A DNA stretch of 64,000 nt, from positions 124,001-188,000 of the forward strand of contig JAFEKR010000046.1 of the NCBI GenBank assembly GCA_019022495.1, written 5' to 3'. Every line of letters begins with the position of its first letter. Position 1 is the first letter of the stretch. Source of the DNA: Epichloe hybrida. Taxonomy: Eukaryota; Ascomycota; Sordariomycetes; Hypocreales; Clavicipitaceae. The notes beneath the pieces are model-generated. The model was not told where the DNA came from and did not search any database. It worked only from the letters and a program-made list of their open reading frames with translations. Shown in pieces: positions 1-12,214 of this stretch. A program made the position numbers and the translations under genes.

Positions 1-410
1 CTTTTTCTCCGACTGAGGATGCCACTCTTTTGTTTCATCTGGCTACCGCTGAAATCAACCCCTCCGGCGGCCAGCTTGGAGATCAGAGCCTCTGCAACGC
101 CGGGTGCTCCTGCCTTGGCTATCCATGAGGTTAACTCTTCAAGAATGTCGCGGGGGTCCCAGTTTTTGCCCTTTTTCAAATTGTTGGATGAGAAAGCTTT
201 GCTGAGGCTGCTTCTTTGTCTGTTTTTGGAGAGCTCGGCGACTCGGCGTTGCATAAGGTCCTCGGCAATTTGGTCGTCCTGCTGGGTCCAAAAAGAGGGT
301 GGATTGTGAGGCCGCGTGAGCGGTGCCGGGGCCGGGGGCAAATCAACCTGCCATTCTTGCGACAGCTGGATTATGCGCCGTTGGCGGTCCGTTGGCGTTA
401 AGAACGGCAT
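1..410 (-). CDS. Partial hypothetical protein, N-terminal part (runs off the left edge)
   Basis: An open frame begins at the ATG complement at 408-410 and stays open to base 1, giving about 136 residues with no stop. The start MPFLTPTDRQRRIIQLS is followed by a proline-rich stretch (PPAPAPLTRPHNPPSFW), a basic, glutamine-rich helix-like part and the segment NWDPRDILEELTSWIAK, then AGAPGVAEALISKLAAGGVD. That last part has the length and composition of a helical-hairpin repeat such as an ankyrin unit, but this is only an impression. I do not recognise the family. Codon use looks coding, with G/C at many third positions. No intron is needed. Reality as a gene is moderately sure; its function is unknown. 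Confidence 0.55.
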   Translation of the reverse strand, partial: MPFLTPTDRQRRIIQLSQEWQVDLPPAPAPLTRPHNPPSFWTQQDDQIAEDLMQRRVAELSKNRQRSSLSKAFSSNNLKKGKNWDPRDILEELTSWIAKAGAPGVAEALISKLAAGGVDFSGSQMKQKSGILSRRK

Positions 411-922
411 CTCGGGTATAGGGGCGGCATCGGTCGAGGATAAACGGCTGATGGCGATTGGATCCGATGCTTAGTCGGGATAGGAGGAGACTCGGGAGAG
501 CCATTCGAGAGAGGGCCAGATGCAGAACAGCACGAGTCGCCAGCTTCAATCATGCATGCGTGTTTTGGGAACAAAGGCGGCATTGGAAGGCGACGTTGGA
601 TGAGCCCGGCTGTGCTCGGATAAGTAAGTCGGAGATGGACTCGTCCGGGCAAGAAAACATGAATGGAATGCAAAAAAGGTCGCTGGCACTTGAGGGCAGA
701 AAGTTGAGACCAGCCGATGCTATTTCTGTGCTATTTCTGCCAGCCGACGTCCAGAGTCCAGACCCGACCCCTGGAATGGCTGCCAGCTGGCAGTAATAAT
801 ATGTCGCGTCATTTTGAGCACAGCCCCAACACCAGCCCCAACACCAGCCCCACCATCGGCAAGCTATGTACATGTACATTCACTAGCGGAAAGAGGGAGA
901 TGCTCGAGAGGGGATGGAGGGG
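411..922. other. Intergenic, no gene seen
   Basis: Upstream region of the partial minus-strand gene. Short open frames exist on both strands, but none has recognisable content. It holds a small tandem run of CCCAACACCAG units near 822-850 and the palindrome TGTACATGTACA near 867-878. Confidence 0.5.
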
Positions 923-1192
923 ATCTCTTTGATGCCCATAAGGCTACACTTGCGTACCGACCCACTTTTCTAAGCTAGGCAAAGGGGGTAACCTAAGGCG
1001 ACCTTTAGTGACATAGCTAATGCGGTAAGGCTATAGGACACGCGATGTTTCTCTCTGTAACTTAGATGTTCCTTAGTACTTACCTTACTATATAAACTAC
1101 TATAAGCTAGAAAGTACCGCAAATAGTGATGTTTTTATTAGCCAATGACCCTTGTCGGTACGCAAGTGTAGCCTTATAGGCATCAAAGAGAT
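923..1192. mobile_element. MITE-like element with 39-bp terminal inverted repeats
   Basis: Bases 923-961 and 1154-1192 are inverted copies of each other over 39 positions with one mismatch (C at 936 against T). They begin ATCTCTTTGATGCC and end GCGTACCGAC. The 192 bp between them are AT-rich and non-coding. The whole unit is 270 bp, in the size range of a miniature inverted-repeat transposable element. Because the outermost bases are palindromic (AT...AT), the target-site duplication cannot be read with confidence; a 2-bp AT or TA duplication is possible. No transposase is present, so it would be non-autonomous. Confidence 0.75.
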
Positions 1193-1361
1193 ATGCTGCA
1201 TATGTACTCCGTAAACGCTTCCTTTGTATCTTTTCGAACATGGCAATCCCACGACATGACACCATGATGCCCCCCTCCCCTCACACCAAGCTGAATAATA
1301 CATAGTTGTCGCCTCGTCGTCTCGTCGCCTGTGCCGCTATCCTCTCATATTGGCGTTGAAA

Positions 1362-1760
1362 ATGTTTGACAACTTGGTCCCATTCTCCATAACCACGCAG
1401 GAACGATCCACCCGTCACCATCAAAGGTCTTCAAAGTCGTCCCTCCGACTCATCGCCCCCACCCCTTCCCCTTCTTCTCGTGCACGGCTTCCCCCAAACA
1501 AGACAACATTTGGCACCGCGTGGTCCCCCGCCTCGCCAGCAACCATTACAAGCTCATCGTGCCCGACATCCGCGGTTATGGCGAGTCATCCAAACCACCC
1601 TCCATCGAGGCGTACGCCAAGTCCGTCATGGAAAAGCTCGGCCACGACTCCTTCTTCATCTGCGCCCACGATCGCGGGGCACGCATCGCCCACAAGATGC
1701 TCGTCGACTACCCCGATCGCGCGAGAAGAGCAATCTTGCTAGATGTATGTCCTACACTGT
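1362..1760 (+). pseudogene. Alpha/beta-hydrolase remnant (haloacid/fluoroacetate dehalogenase or epoxide-hydrolase type)
   Basis: Recognisable pieces of one alpha/beta-hydrolase lie in three different frames. MFDNLVPFSITT starts at 1362. LPLLLVHGFPQ, the oxyanion-hole HGFP motif, is at about 1463-1497. After another shift, DNIWHRVVPRLASNHYKLIV and PDIRGYGESSKPP run to about 1610, then VMEKLGHDSFFICAHDRGAR, containing the nucleophile elbow HDRGAR, and DYPDRARRAILLDV to about 1746. The family normally has some ten more residues between the KPP loop and the LGH segment, so there is also a small in-frame deletion, and the whole C-terminal half with the catalytic His is missing. Two frameshifts plus truncation make this a decayed gene. 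It sits 350 bp upstream of, and in the same final frame as, the quinone oxidoreductase, so automated gene finders may fuse the two. Confidence 0.75.
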
Positions 1761-2107
1761 GTAGGCTGTTTGCTTTTGAAACAAGAAGAGGAAAGAAGAG
1801 CCCGCAAAGGCAACACAAGGCACCTTTAAATAATGGTGAACGCCTTTGTCCGGTCCGCCCGCCTTCCGCGCAATTGCGGATAATATACGGAGTATGTGCA
1901 TGCATCCGACCAGAAACTCGGTTGGCAACGCGTCAAATCCCTCAGCTAATACCCCGCCATGACCAACTTACAAATCCAACAATTCCAAGTTGTCCCCATT
2001 TTGCCTCAACGACTTCAATCATCCCATCCCTCCCTCCCATCCCTCCCTCCATCACCCAAATCGGACATCGGCCCAACCTCCCCATCCACCCCCCGCCCCC
2101 CGCAACC
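1761..2107. other. Spacer / 5' region of the quinone oxidoreductase
   Basis: It follows the hydrolase remnant and carries one TACGGAGTA word (1886-1894) and a C-rich CATCCCTCC tract near 2025-2055, just before the start codon. No gene is seen. The frame of the downstream gene stays open through it by chance. Confidence 0.5.
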
Positions 2108-3214
2108 ATGCCCCCCATCCCACAAACAATGAAGGCCATCCAGGTCGCCCAGACGGGCGGTCCCGAAGTGCTCCAGCTCAAGGACGTGCCCGTTCCCGAG
2201 CCCTCGGCATCCCAAGTCCTCGTCAAGAACGAATTCACGGGCGTCAACTTCATCGACACGTACTTCCGCACGGGGCTGTACCCCGCCTCCCTGCCCCTCA
2301 CGCCGGGCCGCGAAGCCGCGGGCACCGTGGTGGCGGCGTCGGCGGCCTCCCGGGACGGGCACGGGGTCCCCGTCCCCGTCCCCGTCCCCGTCGGCACCCG
2401 CGTCGTGTACATGGACACGGGCACCTACGCGCAGTACTCGGCCGTCGACGCCTCCAAGGTCGTCCCCGTCCCCGACGACATGACCGCCCAGCAGGCCGCC
2501 GCCGTGTACCTGCAGGGTCTCACGGCGTGGACACTGGTCCGCGAGGCCGCAGACGTCCAGCCCGGCCAGTGGGCGCTCGTCCACGCCGCGGCCGGCGGCG
2601 TCGGCCTCCTGCTTGTTCAGATGCTGAGGATTGTCGGCGCAAGCGTCATCGGCACCGCCAGCACCGAGGACAAGTGCGAGCTCGCCAGGAAGAACGGCGC
2701 CGAGTGGACCATTGTCAGCTCGCGCGATGACGTCGTTGCTCGCGTCAAGGAGATTACGGGGGGTCATGGAATCGACGCCATTTTCGATGGTGTCGGAAAG
2801 GCCACCTTTGATGCCGACTTGGAAATGATTGCCCCAAAGGGCCATCTTGTGTCCTTTGGCAACGCGGTATGTTTTTTTTTCTTTTTTTCTCGCCATTCTT
2901 CGATTCAGCGCTTTGCTTTATGTAGAACGAACATGTTGCTGATGAGGGGGGGCTGCAAGTCTGGCGTTGTGCCGCCCGTGAACATACTCAGGCTGGGAGC
3001 CAAGAATGCGAAGCTCATGCGTCCTGTGTTGAACGGGTATATTGCGGAGAGACAGGACCTGGAGAAATACGCCCGTCAACTGTTCCAGTTTGTCGCATCT
3101 GGCAAGCTCAACATTGCTGTTCACGACGTCTACCCGCTTTCACAGGCTGCGCGCGCGCATATTGACATTGAGAGCCGCAAAACTACGGGAAAGCTCCTCC
3201 TCAGCTGTGAGTGA
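2108..3214 (+). CDS. ZTA1: NADPH:quinone oxidoreductase, zeta-crystallin type (MDR superfamily)
   Basis: A 337-residue medium-chain reductase. Exons are 2108-2866 and 2960-3214; the 93-nt intron starts GTATGT, ends GCAAG and is phase 0. The start MPPIPQTMKAIQVAQTGG leads into the GroES-like domain, with NFIDTYFRTGLYP and LPLTPGREAAG. It is followed by the Rossmann part with the NADPH loop AAAGGVGLLLVQ and the GHGIDAIFDGVG segment. It ends KTTGKLLLSCE. No zinc-ligand cysteines of alcohol dehydrogenases are present, as expected for quinone reductases. The family reduces quinones using NADPH and protects against oxidative stress in the cytosol. The intron has no stop and is 3n long, so unspliced mRNA would encode a 31-residue insertion. 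A hexamer repeat (GTCCCC)4 at 2365-2393 has expanded a VPVPVPVPV tract. The ATG at 2108 is chosen because it matches the family N-terminus; the open frame itself continues upstream. Confidence 0.9.
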   Translation: MPPIPQTMKAIQVAQTGGPEVLQLKDVPVPEPSASQVLVKNEFTGVNFIDTYFRTGLYPASLPLTPGREAAGTVVAASAASRDGHGVPVPVPVPVGTRVVYMDTGTYAQYSAVDASKVVPVPDDMTAQQAAAVYLQGLTAWTLVREAADVQPGQWALVHAAAGGVGLLLVQMLRIVGASVIGTASTEDKCELARKNGAEWTIVSSRDDVVARVKEITGGHGIDAIFDGVGKATFDADLEMIAPKGHLVSFGNAVCFFFFFSRHSSIQRFALCRTNMLLMRGGCKSGVVPPVNILRLGAKNAKLMRPVLNGYIAERQDLEKYARQLFQFVASGKLNIAVHDVYPLSQAARAHIDIESRKTTGKLLLSCE

Positions 3215-3442
3215 TCGGCGCAGGAAATCCGGAGAGAGCAAAAGTGTACAAGATCCCTGCCATGATCAAGTAAACAATCTTTTTTTCGTCTTCAATTTGC
3301 CTTTGTTCTCGTGATTGCCAGCTAAAACGCAGTCTAAATAAGCCCAACTACCATGAAAATTCTCCCATCCGACATTTTCATAATTAAAACCCAAGTTCTT
3401 TTATACTTTTATAGACAACAGGGTCTTGGGGTTTTTCCAACT

Positions 3443-4881
<1,439 letters not shown>

Positions 4882-5977
4882 GTTGGCGAATCGATTGACT
4901 GTGCCAAGTGATGATTGGAAAGTGATGAATTGTTGGGCGATGAAACTTTGGCGGGGTACGGACGTACAGATTACATGTATGTAAGATAAAGTCGAGGAGG
5001 GGCAGCGGGACGTGGGGATTGGGGAGATGCCAAGGAGGGTGAAAGAGCGGGGCTAGTCCGTATGTATGTATTGTATGTATTATGTATGTACATGTATGTA
5101 TATTATTCAAGCCAGACGGCTCCGACCGTAGTCCGCAGCTAGAAGATGATAATGTGAAGAGGAAAGGAATGAGGCTAGCAGGGTATCTGGGCGCTGAAAA
5201 ATGCGCACAAGTTGGTATAAGCACTTTTCGTCGGTCTATTATCTACATATCTCCAAGAGAATACATTGACATTGACAGATGACGGAGCGCATGCCTGCCT
5301 AGTACAGCGCACCCTTTGCTCCGCACGTGACCGCGGCGCCTTTGCCGCGTCGTTTGCGCCGGCAAAGCTTCGGCGCGCGTCACGATGGCTCAGCCTCTCA
5401 CTCGCCCGGCGCGTTTGCTGCAACAAACAAACGTTCACATTGAATTCAACCACCATTTACATTGTCAGCCACAACTTGTACCAGTTTCCTTTGCTTTTGA
5501 CAAGCCGCCCTTCACTTCTGGGCATGCTCACTCCTCGCATCGTTTCTGCAGCCAGAGAAGATTTGTCAGCATCGCCTTATTCACAGTTCATACTCATAGC
5601 TCGCAATGAGCTGGGTTGGGGACATTTCACATCAACATGCCCTTTGTTAACAATCGCCACTGCGACAATCCGCTTCCCAAAGACTTTCCCAAAGACGCTT
5701 TCTTTCCACAAGCGCCAGACAAAGCGGTCACTGGACTGGATTGGCAATTTTGCAAGGGCACTTCTCGTTTTATTGCTATATCAGTGGTCGGTGCCTTGTC
5801 GCCTTGGTTGTCTTGTCGGTTTCCTGCAACAAAGCACCGATTCACCTGGGTCACCTTGATCTCAATATTAATCATCTTGGTGAGACTGCTGGAACTCTCT
5901 TGGAATACCTTCCCCTCCACTCTCGCCAGTTTACTCCCAACCGCCCAACCAACCAACCTCGTTCGTCAAGCTCTCTG
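4882..5977. other. Divergent promoter region between the epimerase and SUN genes
   Basis: 1.1 kb between two divergently transcribed genes. It contains a degenerate TGTATGTA/TACATGTATG repeat at about 5058-5103. Long open frames on the plus strand (5266-5859 and 5616-5978) look like chance frames: they overlap in different frames and have no recognisable content. It probably holds both promoters and the long 5' leader of the SUN gene. Confidence 0.5.
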
Positions 5978-8900
5978 ATGCCCCCACGCGCTGCTGGGCG
6001 GCGGCAGGCCAGGTTCTCTTCTCGAGAACCCGACTCGCCGTCAAACCAGAACAACATCTCCACATTCCAAAAACCAAACTTGCCGCCACTCCAGGGAACA
6101 CCAAGCTCGAGAAGACAGTATTCCTACGGTGCAGATGTTGAGCCCATGCCCTCGCGACCTGGCCATGGGTTGCAACGGACTCAGGTGCGAGACATTAGCA
6201 ATGCTGTCAGAAGTGTCTTGACGAGGCATGAAGCCGAGGAGGAAGAGGAGGGAGAGGAGATTCCAGACATTCCGAGGGTACAGAATCAAAGAGGACAGCG
6301 TCAGTTTTCTGCACCTGTACCAGATGAACCAGCTGGTGGACCGTCACAAGGCCCCCATCAACCTTCGTGTAGGACATCCTCTCCGAGCTCGGGACTGGAA
6401 GTGAGCTAACTCCGTTTAGATCTTTCAGGGCCTTCTGGCTCCGGCGGCATGGCTCGCCCGCTGTTCCCATTATCGAGAAACCAGGCTACTGAAGGCAGTG
6501 ATGCCGATGACGTGCGTAGCTTCGAGATGGAGAGTGATTTTTATGGTGATGCAACGATAGATTCGACACCTAGAGCTCCTCCCCAGCCATCTCAGCCTTC
6601 GCCATTGAGCGAGGTGCGAACATTAAACACTCATTATGCGACTGATTCATTGCAACGATCCACGCGTCAAAAACAAACGGGCCTTGGCAGTGAGGACCAG
6701 GGCCATCTTGCGCGGCAAACTACACAAGACAGTCGCATAGGTCCATCTCCACTGCGCACTGCACCTCGCCGTCCTCCTAAACCGCCCTCGCCGCCGAAAC
6801 CACATTTGATACCACGGGCGGTAATTGAGGACCGGCATCAAGCCGCGGAGGAGGAGGAGGAACAAGAAAATCAACAAGACTTGGATGCGACTGAAGATGA
6901 ACAGGAACAAGAGCGCCAGGATGAACATGAAAGCGACGACGACGAGTCAGCCAGGCCGCCTATTTTACGACATCTCGCCAACACCAACACTCCTGCTCCC
7001 AGACGGCGGCAGACCCGTCCTGTAAATGAGTCTCAAAGAACCCGATTGAGTGGGCCTTGGCCGGCTTTGCATCCACCGCAGCCTGTTCCAATATCGCAAC
7101 AGTCGGGCGGTAGTCACGAACCCTTTGGCCAAGCGGGTCGTGTGAGACCAAGTCAGGCCTCAAGTCTGCAGCAGCAAACACACCAGAGGGCAAACGAACC
7201 CAGGATGGAAAGACGGGAACCAGAAGAAGCGGAAACGTCGCAAGACAGCTCGGACTCTGGCCGGTGGCTGACGAGAGCAACGGCCACTTCAAACTTTTCC
7301 AGTCTATACGCGCATGCCAAGCTTTTGGCGAGCAATAGTCCTTTCGCAATGGCCAGGCGGTATCCAGTTGATCAGATAGAGAGAGACGCTGCGATTCAAA
7401 GAGACATCGACGAGGCCGAGGCCGAGTTGGCGCGGGAGCGGCGTCAACAGGCATCAGAAGAATCACGCCGACGTTGGCAGCAGCGTTGGCTTTGGCTAAA
7501 ATCGGCTGTACCCTTCACCGGCCAAGCACAAGTTGATCCAGACGACATGTCAGCACATGAAGAGGAAACGCGGCGTGGATCGCTCGGCCTACTGCATTTC
7601 TTGAATCCGATAACCTACTTGAGAGGAATTGGTTTATTCATTGCAGCAGTGTTAAACTGCATCACAAGACTCATTCATTACATCATACCCGCGGGTCTTT
7701 GGGATAGCTTGTCATCCGTGTTTGGATTTCTTCCGCACATGATAGCTGGTTTGCTTGCCTTTGTACTCGCATTCATAATCGCGACCCAGCTAGCCAGCTC
7801 GGCGGAAGGAGACTGGATGCCGAATGCTATTGAAATGACGAGGCGGACGTTTGATGGCATGCGGCACAGGTTTTACGACTCCATGCCGACCGTTAGCTGG
7901 CCAAGGAGAGAACGATGGGCAAATCTCACCGAATTGTGGGATGACGACGATAGAGCGAGCGACCGGGTCGAACAATTCTTGAACCGTATGGAAGACGAGT
8001 TCCTCTCGTTGAAACGAGCGGGCAAGATGCACGATGCGTCTCTGGAGAAATTGGAGAAGATCGTGCCCAGCATTGTGCACATGGAACTGAGAGATGGAAA
8101 ACCTGTTGTTTCGCAGGAGTTCTGGCATGCCCTGCGGGACTTGCTTCGGGGAGACGGCGCTTTCTTGACATTCGATAAGATTGGGTCAGAGTACGAGGTA
8201 TCTTCAGAGCGGCAGTGGAGGGCAATCGCCTCACGACTGGTCACGGACCCGGTATTCTCTTCCACGCTCGACTTTGCTCTGGAAAAGTTTGAAAGCAAAA
8301 TGAGCGGCAAAATGACGTCTTTCTGGGATACGTGGGTCAAGGAGAATGACGACAAGATTGCGCAAGTGCTAGGCTCAGCCGTCGATCAGATCAAGTCTGC
8401 AGGATCACAGAAGGAGTTTGGGGACCGGTTGAGGAAAATTGTCAAGGAGCAGCTGGCGCAGTCGGAGCATCAGAATGGCCAAGTCGTGACCCGAGACGAG
8501 TTCCTACGGCATCTGCGGAACGAGTTTGCCTCTCATCGATCCGAGATGCGCGCCGAGCTCAAGGATCTCCAGCCTCAACTGGAGCAGCTCGTCAAGCAAT
8601 CCGTCGAGCTTGCCACCAAGGACATCCCCCACGGCATGAGTCGAGCAGACGTGACGGCCCTCGTCAACGGGCTCGTTCGCAAGGCCCTCGGCGACGTCAA
8701 TCTCGAGGCCATGGCCCGCGGCACCATCCACCGGCACTGGGACAGCGACCTCCGCCATCAAATCAACTACTTCTCGGTCGGGTCGGGGGCCATCATCGAC
8801 GCCAAGCACTCGTCCAGCACGTGGGATCCCACGCGCCAAGGCGTCGTCTCGCAGGACCAGTACAGGCACGGGCTCCGCGGACCCAAGGGCTTCCCTCCCA

Positions 8901-9421
8901 TCGCGGCTCTCGATGCGTGGCAGGACCAAGGCGACTGCTGGTGCGCCGCCCGGTCCGTCAACCACCGCGGAAACCCTCACGGCGCCAGTCTCGCCGTCCA
9001 GCTCGCGCACCGCATCATCCCGCAGCACATTGTCGTCGAGCACATCCTGCCGGGGGCGACGACGGAGCCAGGCGCCCGCCCCAAGGTCATCGAGGTGTAC
9101 GCCGAGATGCTCGACCCGGACGTCCGCGAGCGCGTCCTCGACTTTGGCGCAGCCCACTTCCCCGACGACGAGAGCGACTGGAACTTCACCCCGCCCGACT
9201 ACCACCCGCGCTTCGTCAAGCTCACGCAGTTCGTGTACGAAGCAGCCGACATCCACGACGGCGTGCACGTGCACCGACTGAGCAGCGAGTTGGTGGGACT
9301 GGGCGCCGCGACGGACCACGTCATTGTGCGGGCGGTGAGCAACTATGGCGCAGAGAATCATACTTGTTTCTATAGAGTGAGGCTGTACGGGTTCAATCCC
9401 GAGCTGGATGCTCGGTCTTGA
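5978..9421 (+). CDS. SUN-domain nuclear envelope protein (Sad1/UNC-84 type)
   Basis: A protein of about 1130 residues with exons 5978-6368 and 6420-9421; an acceptor at 6428 instead of 6419 would also keep frame and remove three residues. The start is MPPRAAGRRQARFSSREP. The first 480 residues are disordered, rich in Pro, Gln, Arg and acidic runs. Hydrophobic stretches near 515-550 and a clear transmembrane helix near 570-588 (IAGLLAFVLAFIIATQLAS) follow. Next come a charged, probably coiled-coil region (700-880) and the C-terminal SUN domain from about 910 (HQINYFSVGSG) through GDCWCAARSV, GASLAVQLAHRIIPQHIVVE, IEVYAEM and the final FYRVRLYGFNPE. SUN proteins sit in the inner nuclear membrane and pair with KASH proteins as LINC complexes to anchor nuclei and spindle pole bodies. 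The topology fits: nucleoplasmic N-terminus, lumenal SUN domain. The chosen ATG is the first that gives the basic leader. Confidence 0.9.
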
Positions 9422-9655
9422 CTCCTTTTGACTCTTGGAAACATCAGGTATCAGGTACCAGTGCATGCATAGCATGGCGTATTGGCGCGCGGGGCTTTGG
9501 ATTCAACAATGAAATCAGAATAATGCTTGGCTTCCCCCCTTTCTTCCTCGACACATGAATGCAGTGCAGCCTTCTTCCGTAATTACCACGTGCATAGTAC
9601 AGGACAGTACAAAACAATACACAATTTCATCTGACGTCTTTTAAACGCGACATAA

Positions 9656-12214
9656 TCATGTGCAATCCAACAATCCCGTAGCCAGGGCCTCCAAGTCCTC
9701 CAACGTATCCGGCCCCTCACTGACCCGGAAGACCTTGCCCTTGCTAGCCTTATTCTTATCCTCGCCATGCCCATGCTCGTCGTCCTCGTCCTGGAACCAC
9801 TTCTTCTTCTTCTTCCTAGGCGGCTCATCATCTTCCCCTGCCATGGGCAACGCTCTCAGCAGCGCGAGGGGATCCTCGCCATCGTCATCACCACCCACCA
9901 GCACGGGAGGAGGTGCTTCGTCCTCACCCCCCCCGGATAGCGGCTCCCCCTTCTCCCTGGCCTTTCGCTTCTCCCGCTTCTCCCTCTTCTTCTGCCTCGC
10001 GAGCTGCTTGTCATCCACGTCTGCCTCGCGGACCCTCGCCGATTCGCTCTCCACGAACTTGACGCGCTGCTCGTCGGCGGGACCCTCGTTCTGGAAGTCC
10101 TCTTCGTCTTGGAGCTCGTACATCTCGTGGGGGTTGCCGTCGTCGTCGAAGACGAGCTTTTTCGGGTTGCCCCTGAACTTGAGCATCTTCTTCTTGGACT
10201 GGAGGGCCTTTTCGCGACGCTTCGAATCAATGACGTATGGTTCTGCCCCGCCTAGGCCCTCTATTGTCTTTGCAGAGTTGATGTGGCCCTTTGAGATCTC
10301 GGCGTCGAGGTCGGCGTCGTTGAGGCGGCGCTTGACGGAGAGGAAGTCGTCTTCTGAGTCGGAGTTGTTGTTGTTTTTGTTGTTGTTGCCGGTGGTGGTG
10401 GTGCCATCGGCGACGAGCTTTGAGTAGTGCTTCGAGAGGACGTCTTGGTTCTGTCGCTCAAACATCTTGTCGTACTTGGTGCGGACTTCCTGCTTCCTGC
10501 TCTTCTTCTTCTTCGTGGTCTTGTCGTACTCGCCGTCGAGGTCCGTGTCTGACTCGGATCCGCTGGACATGCCGTCGCGGGGGGCATTCTTGATCTTTTT
10601 GATGTCGTCGCCCTTGTGGAACTTGATCTGCGGCGTGCCGGGGAGGCCGAGACCGGCGGCGAAGGCGTCGAGATCGAGCTCGTTGAGCTTGAAAACGTCC
10701 TTGTCCTTTTGAAGGTGGATCGAGCGGGTGTAGCTGATGAAGGCCTTTTGGCCGAGGTATTTGAGGTCGGGTTTCTGGAAACACATGTTTTGTAGGTCGT
10801 TCTTCACGCTCTTCTTCTTCTTTTCTTTGACGTTGACCCTTTGGATCGGGATCTTCTTCTGCTCGAGACGCTTCAGCATGCCAGATTCTTCGCTGGGGTC
10901 GAGGAAGAGCACCGCGCGACCGTTACTTTCGTACCGCGCCGTGCGGCCCACGCGGTGAATATATGTGTCGACGTCCTCGGGACAGTCGGCCTGGATGACC
11001 CAGTCGACGGCAGGGAAGTCGATTCCCCGGGCGACCACGTCGGTTGCGAACAGACAGGAGTGTTTGGCAGCCGTGAAGCGCGACGTGATTTCCAGCCGCG
11101 CGACCTGCTTCTGTCGGCCGTGCAGATGGAGCAGCGGGATGCCCGGCTGGAGATGACGGAAGCTTTCGTACACGAAGCGAACTTGTTTGCCGGAGCTGAG
11201 GAAGACGATCATCTTGCTCTTGAGGTTCGCCTTGATGAAGCCGTAGAGGGTATCAATCTTTTCGTGCAGCGGCGTGATAATGTAGTGCTGCTGGAGGTTG
11301 GTGGGCGTGGCGCTGACGGCAGCCTCGTGGACGGAAACGTACTCGGGCTCGTGGAGACTCAGGCGAGCCAGGTCCGACACCTTCTTGCTCTGTGTCGCGC
11401 TGAACATGAGAGTTTGTCTTGATTTGGGCAGGTGCTCGACGAGGGCATCCACCGCCGACTGGAATCCCATGTCCATGATGCGATCCGCCTCGTCCAGCAC
11501 CAGGATCTGCAGGTTGTTGGCGTCGAACCCGGCGGTCTGGTCAAGATGCTGCAGCATGCGACCTGGGGTGCAGACCAAGATGTTCATTCGGGATAATCGC
11601 TCCGCCTCCTCCTTCAGGCTCTTGCCGCCAATGACCAGGCCGGCCGAGAAGGCATGGTACCGGCCAATCTTGCGAAGGACTTGGAAAATCTGCACGGCCA
11701 GTTCACGGGTCGGGGAGATGATCAAGGCTCCGAGGCCGTCGTACTCGGTCCATTGCGCTCGGTAAAGCTTCTCCAAAACGGGCACCAGGAAGGCCAGTGT
11801 CTTTCCGCTGCCCGTCTTCGCAGCTCCCAGGATGTCATTGCTCTTCAGGGCCAGCGGGATGGCCTGCTGCTGGACTTCGGTCAAGGTCTGGAAATGCGAC
11901 GCCTTGAGTCCCAAGGTTGTGGGTTGTGACAGGGGAAGGTGGGTAAAGTTTTTGATCTCGGCTGACTTGGGGTCCTGCAGGAATTAATAAAAGTCAAAAA
12001 AAAAAGGTCAGAGAATGGGTCAGCATGCTTTACAAGCGACATCGGAGAGGAGAGTCTCTGGGAGGGGGAGGGGGCGGCATACGAGGTCCGTCACGGCTTG
12101 GTCCAGCTTTTGCAGGTCATCCTGGTCTCGCTTTCTTTTTTGTTGACGATGGTCGGTTTTGCTCTGCTTCTGCGTATTCGGCTGACGCCCGGGTGTCCGA
12201 ACCACCATTGTCAT
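9656..12214 (-). CDS. DBP4: DEAD-box ATP-dependent RNA helicase Dbp4 (DDX10 family)
   Basis: An 816-residue helicase. Exons are 12083-12214 and 9656-11974; the 108-nt phase-0 intron has GTATGC...CTGCAG ends. The basic N-terminus with [17 protein letters not shown] precedes the Q-motif region ([16 protein letters not shown]...[12 protein letters not shown]). Motifs then follow: AAKTGSGKT (I), SPTRELA (Ia), TPGRML (Ib), [13 protein letters not shown] (II), FSATQ (III), [16 protein letters not shown] (V) and [10 protein letters not shown] (VI). The C-terminal 350 residues are charged, with Lys and Asp/Glu runs and a KKKKK tract near the end, as in Dbp4. Dbp4 works in the nucleolus on U14 snoRNA release and 18S rRNA maturation. 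Two in-frame ATGs (12214 and 12208) are close together; the first is chosen. Antisense frames over this gene are shadows of its acidic codons. Confidence 0.93.

Noticed and set aside
1520..3214. 564-codon open frame spanning the hydrolase remnant and quinone oxidoreductase as one fusion gene
   Set aside because: The N-terminal part has frameshifts and truncation, the middle is low-complexity spacer, and the oxidoreductase has its own family-like start at 2108.
8504..9475. 323-codon minus-strand frame opposite the SUN domain
   Set aside because: An antisense shadow of a GC-rich coding region; the plus-strand SUN motifs are unambiguous.
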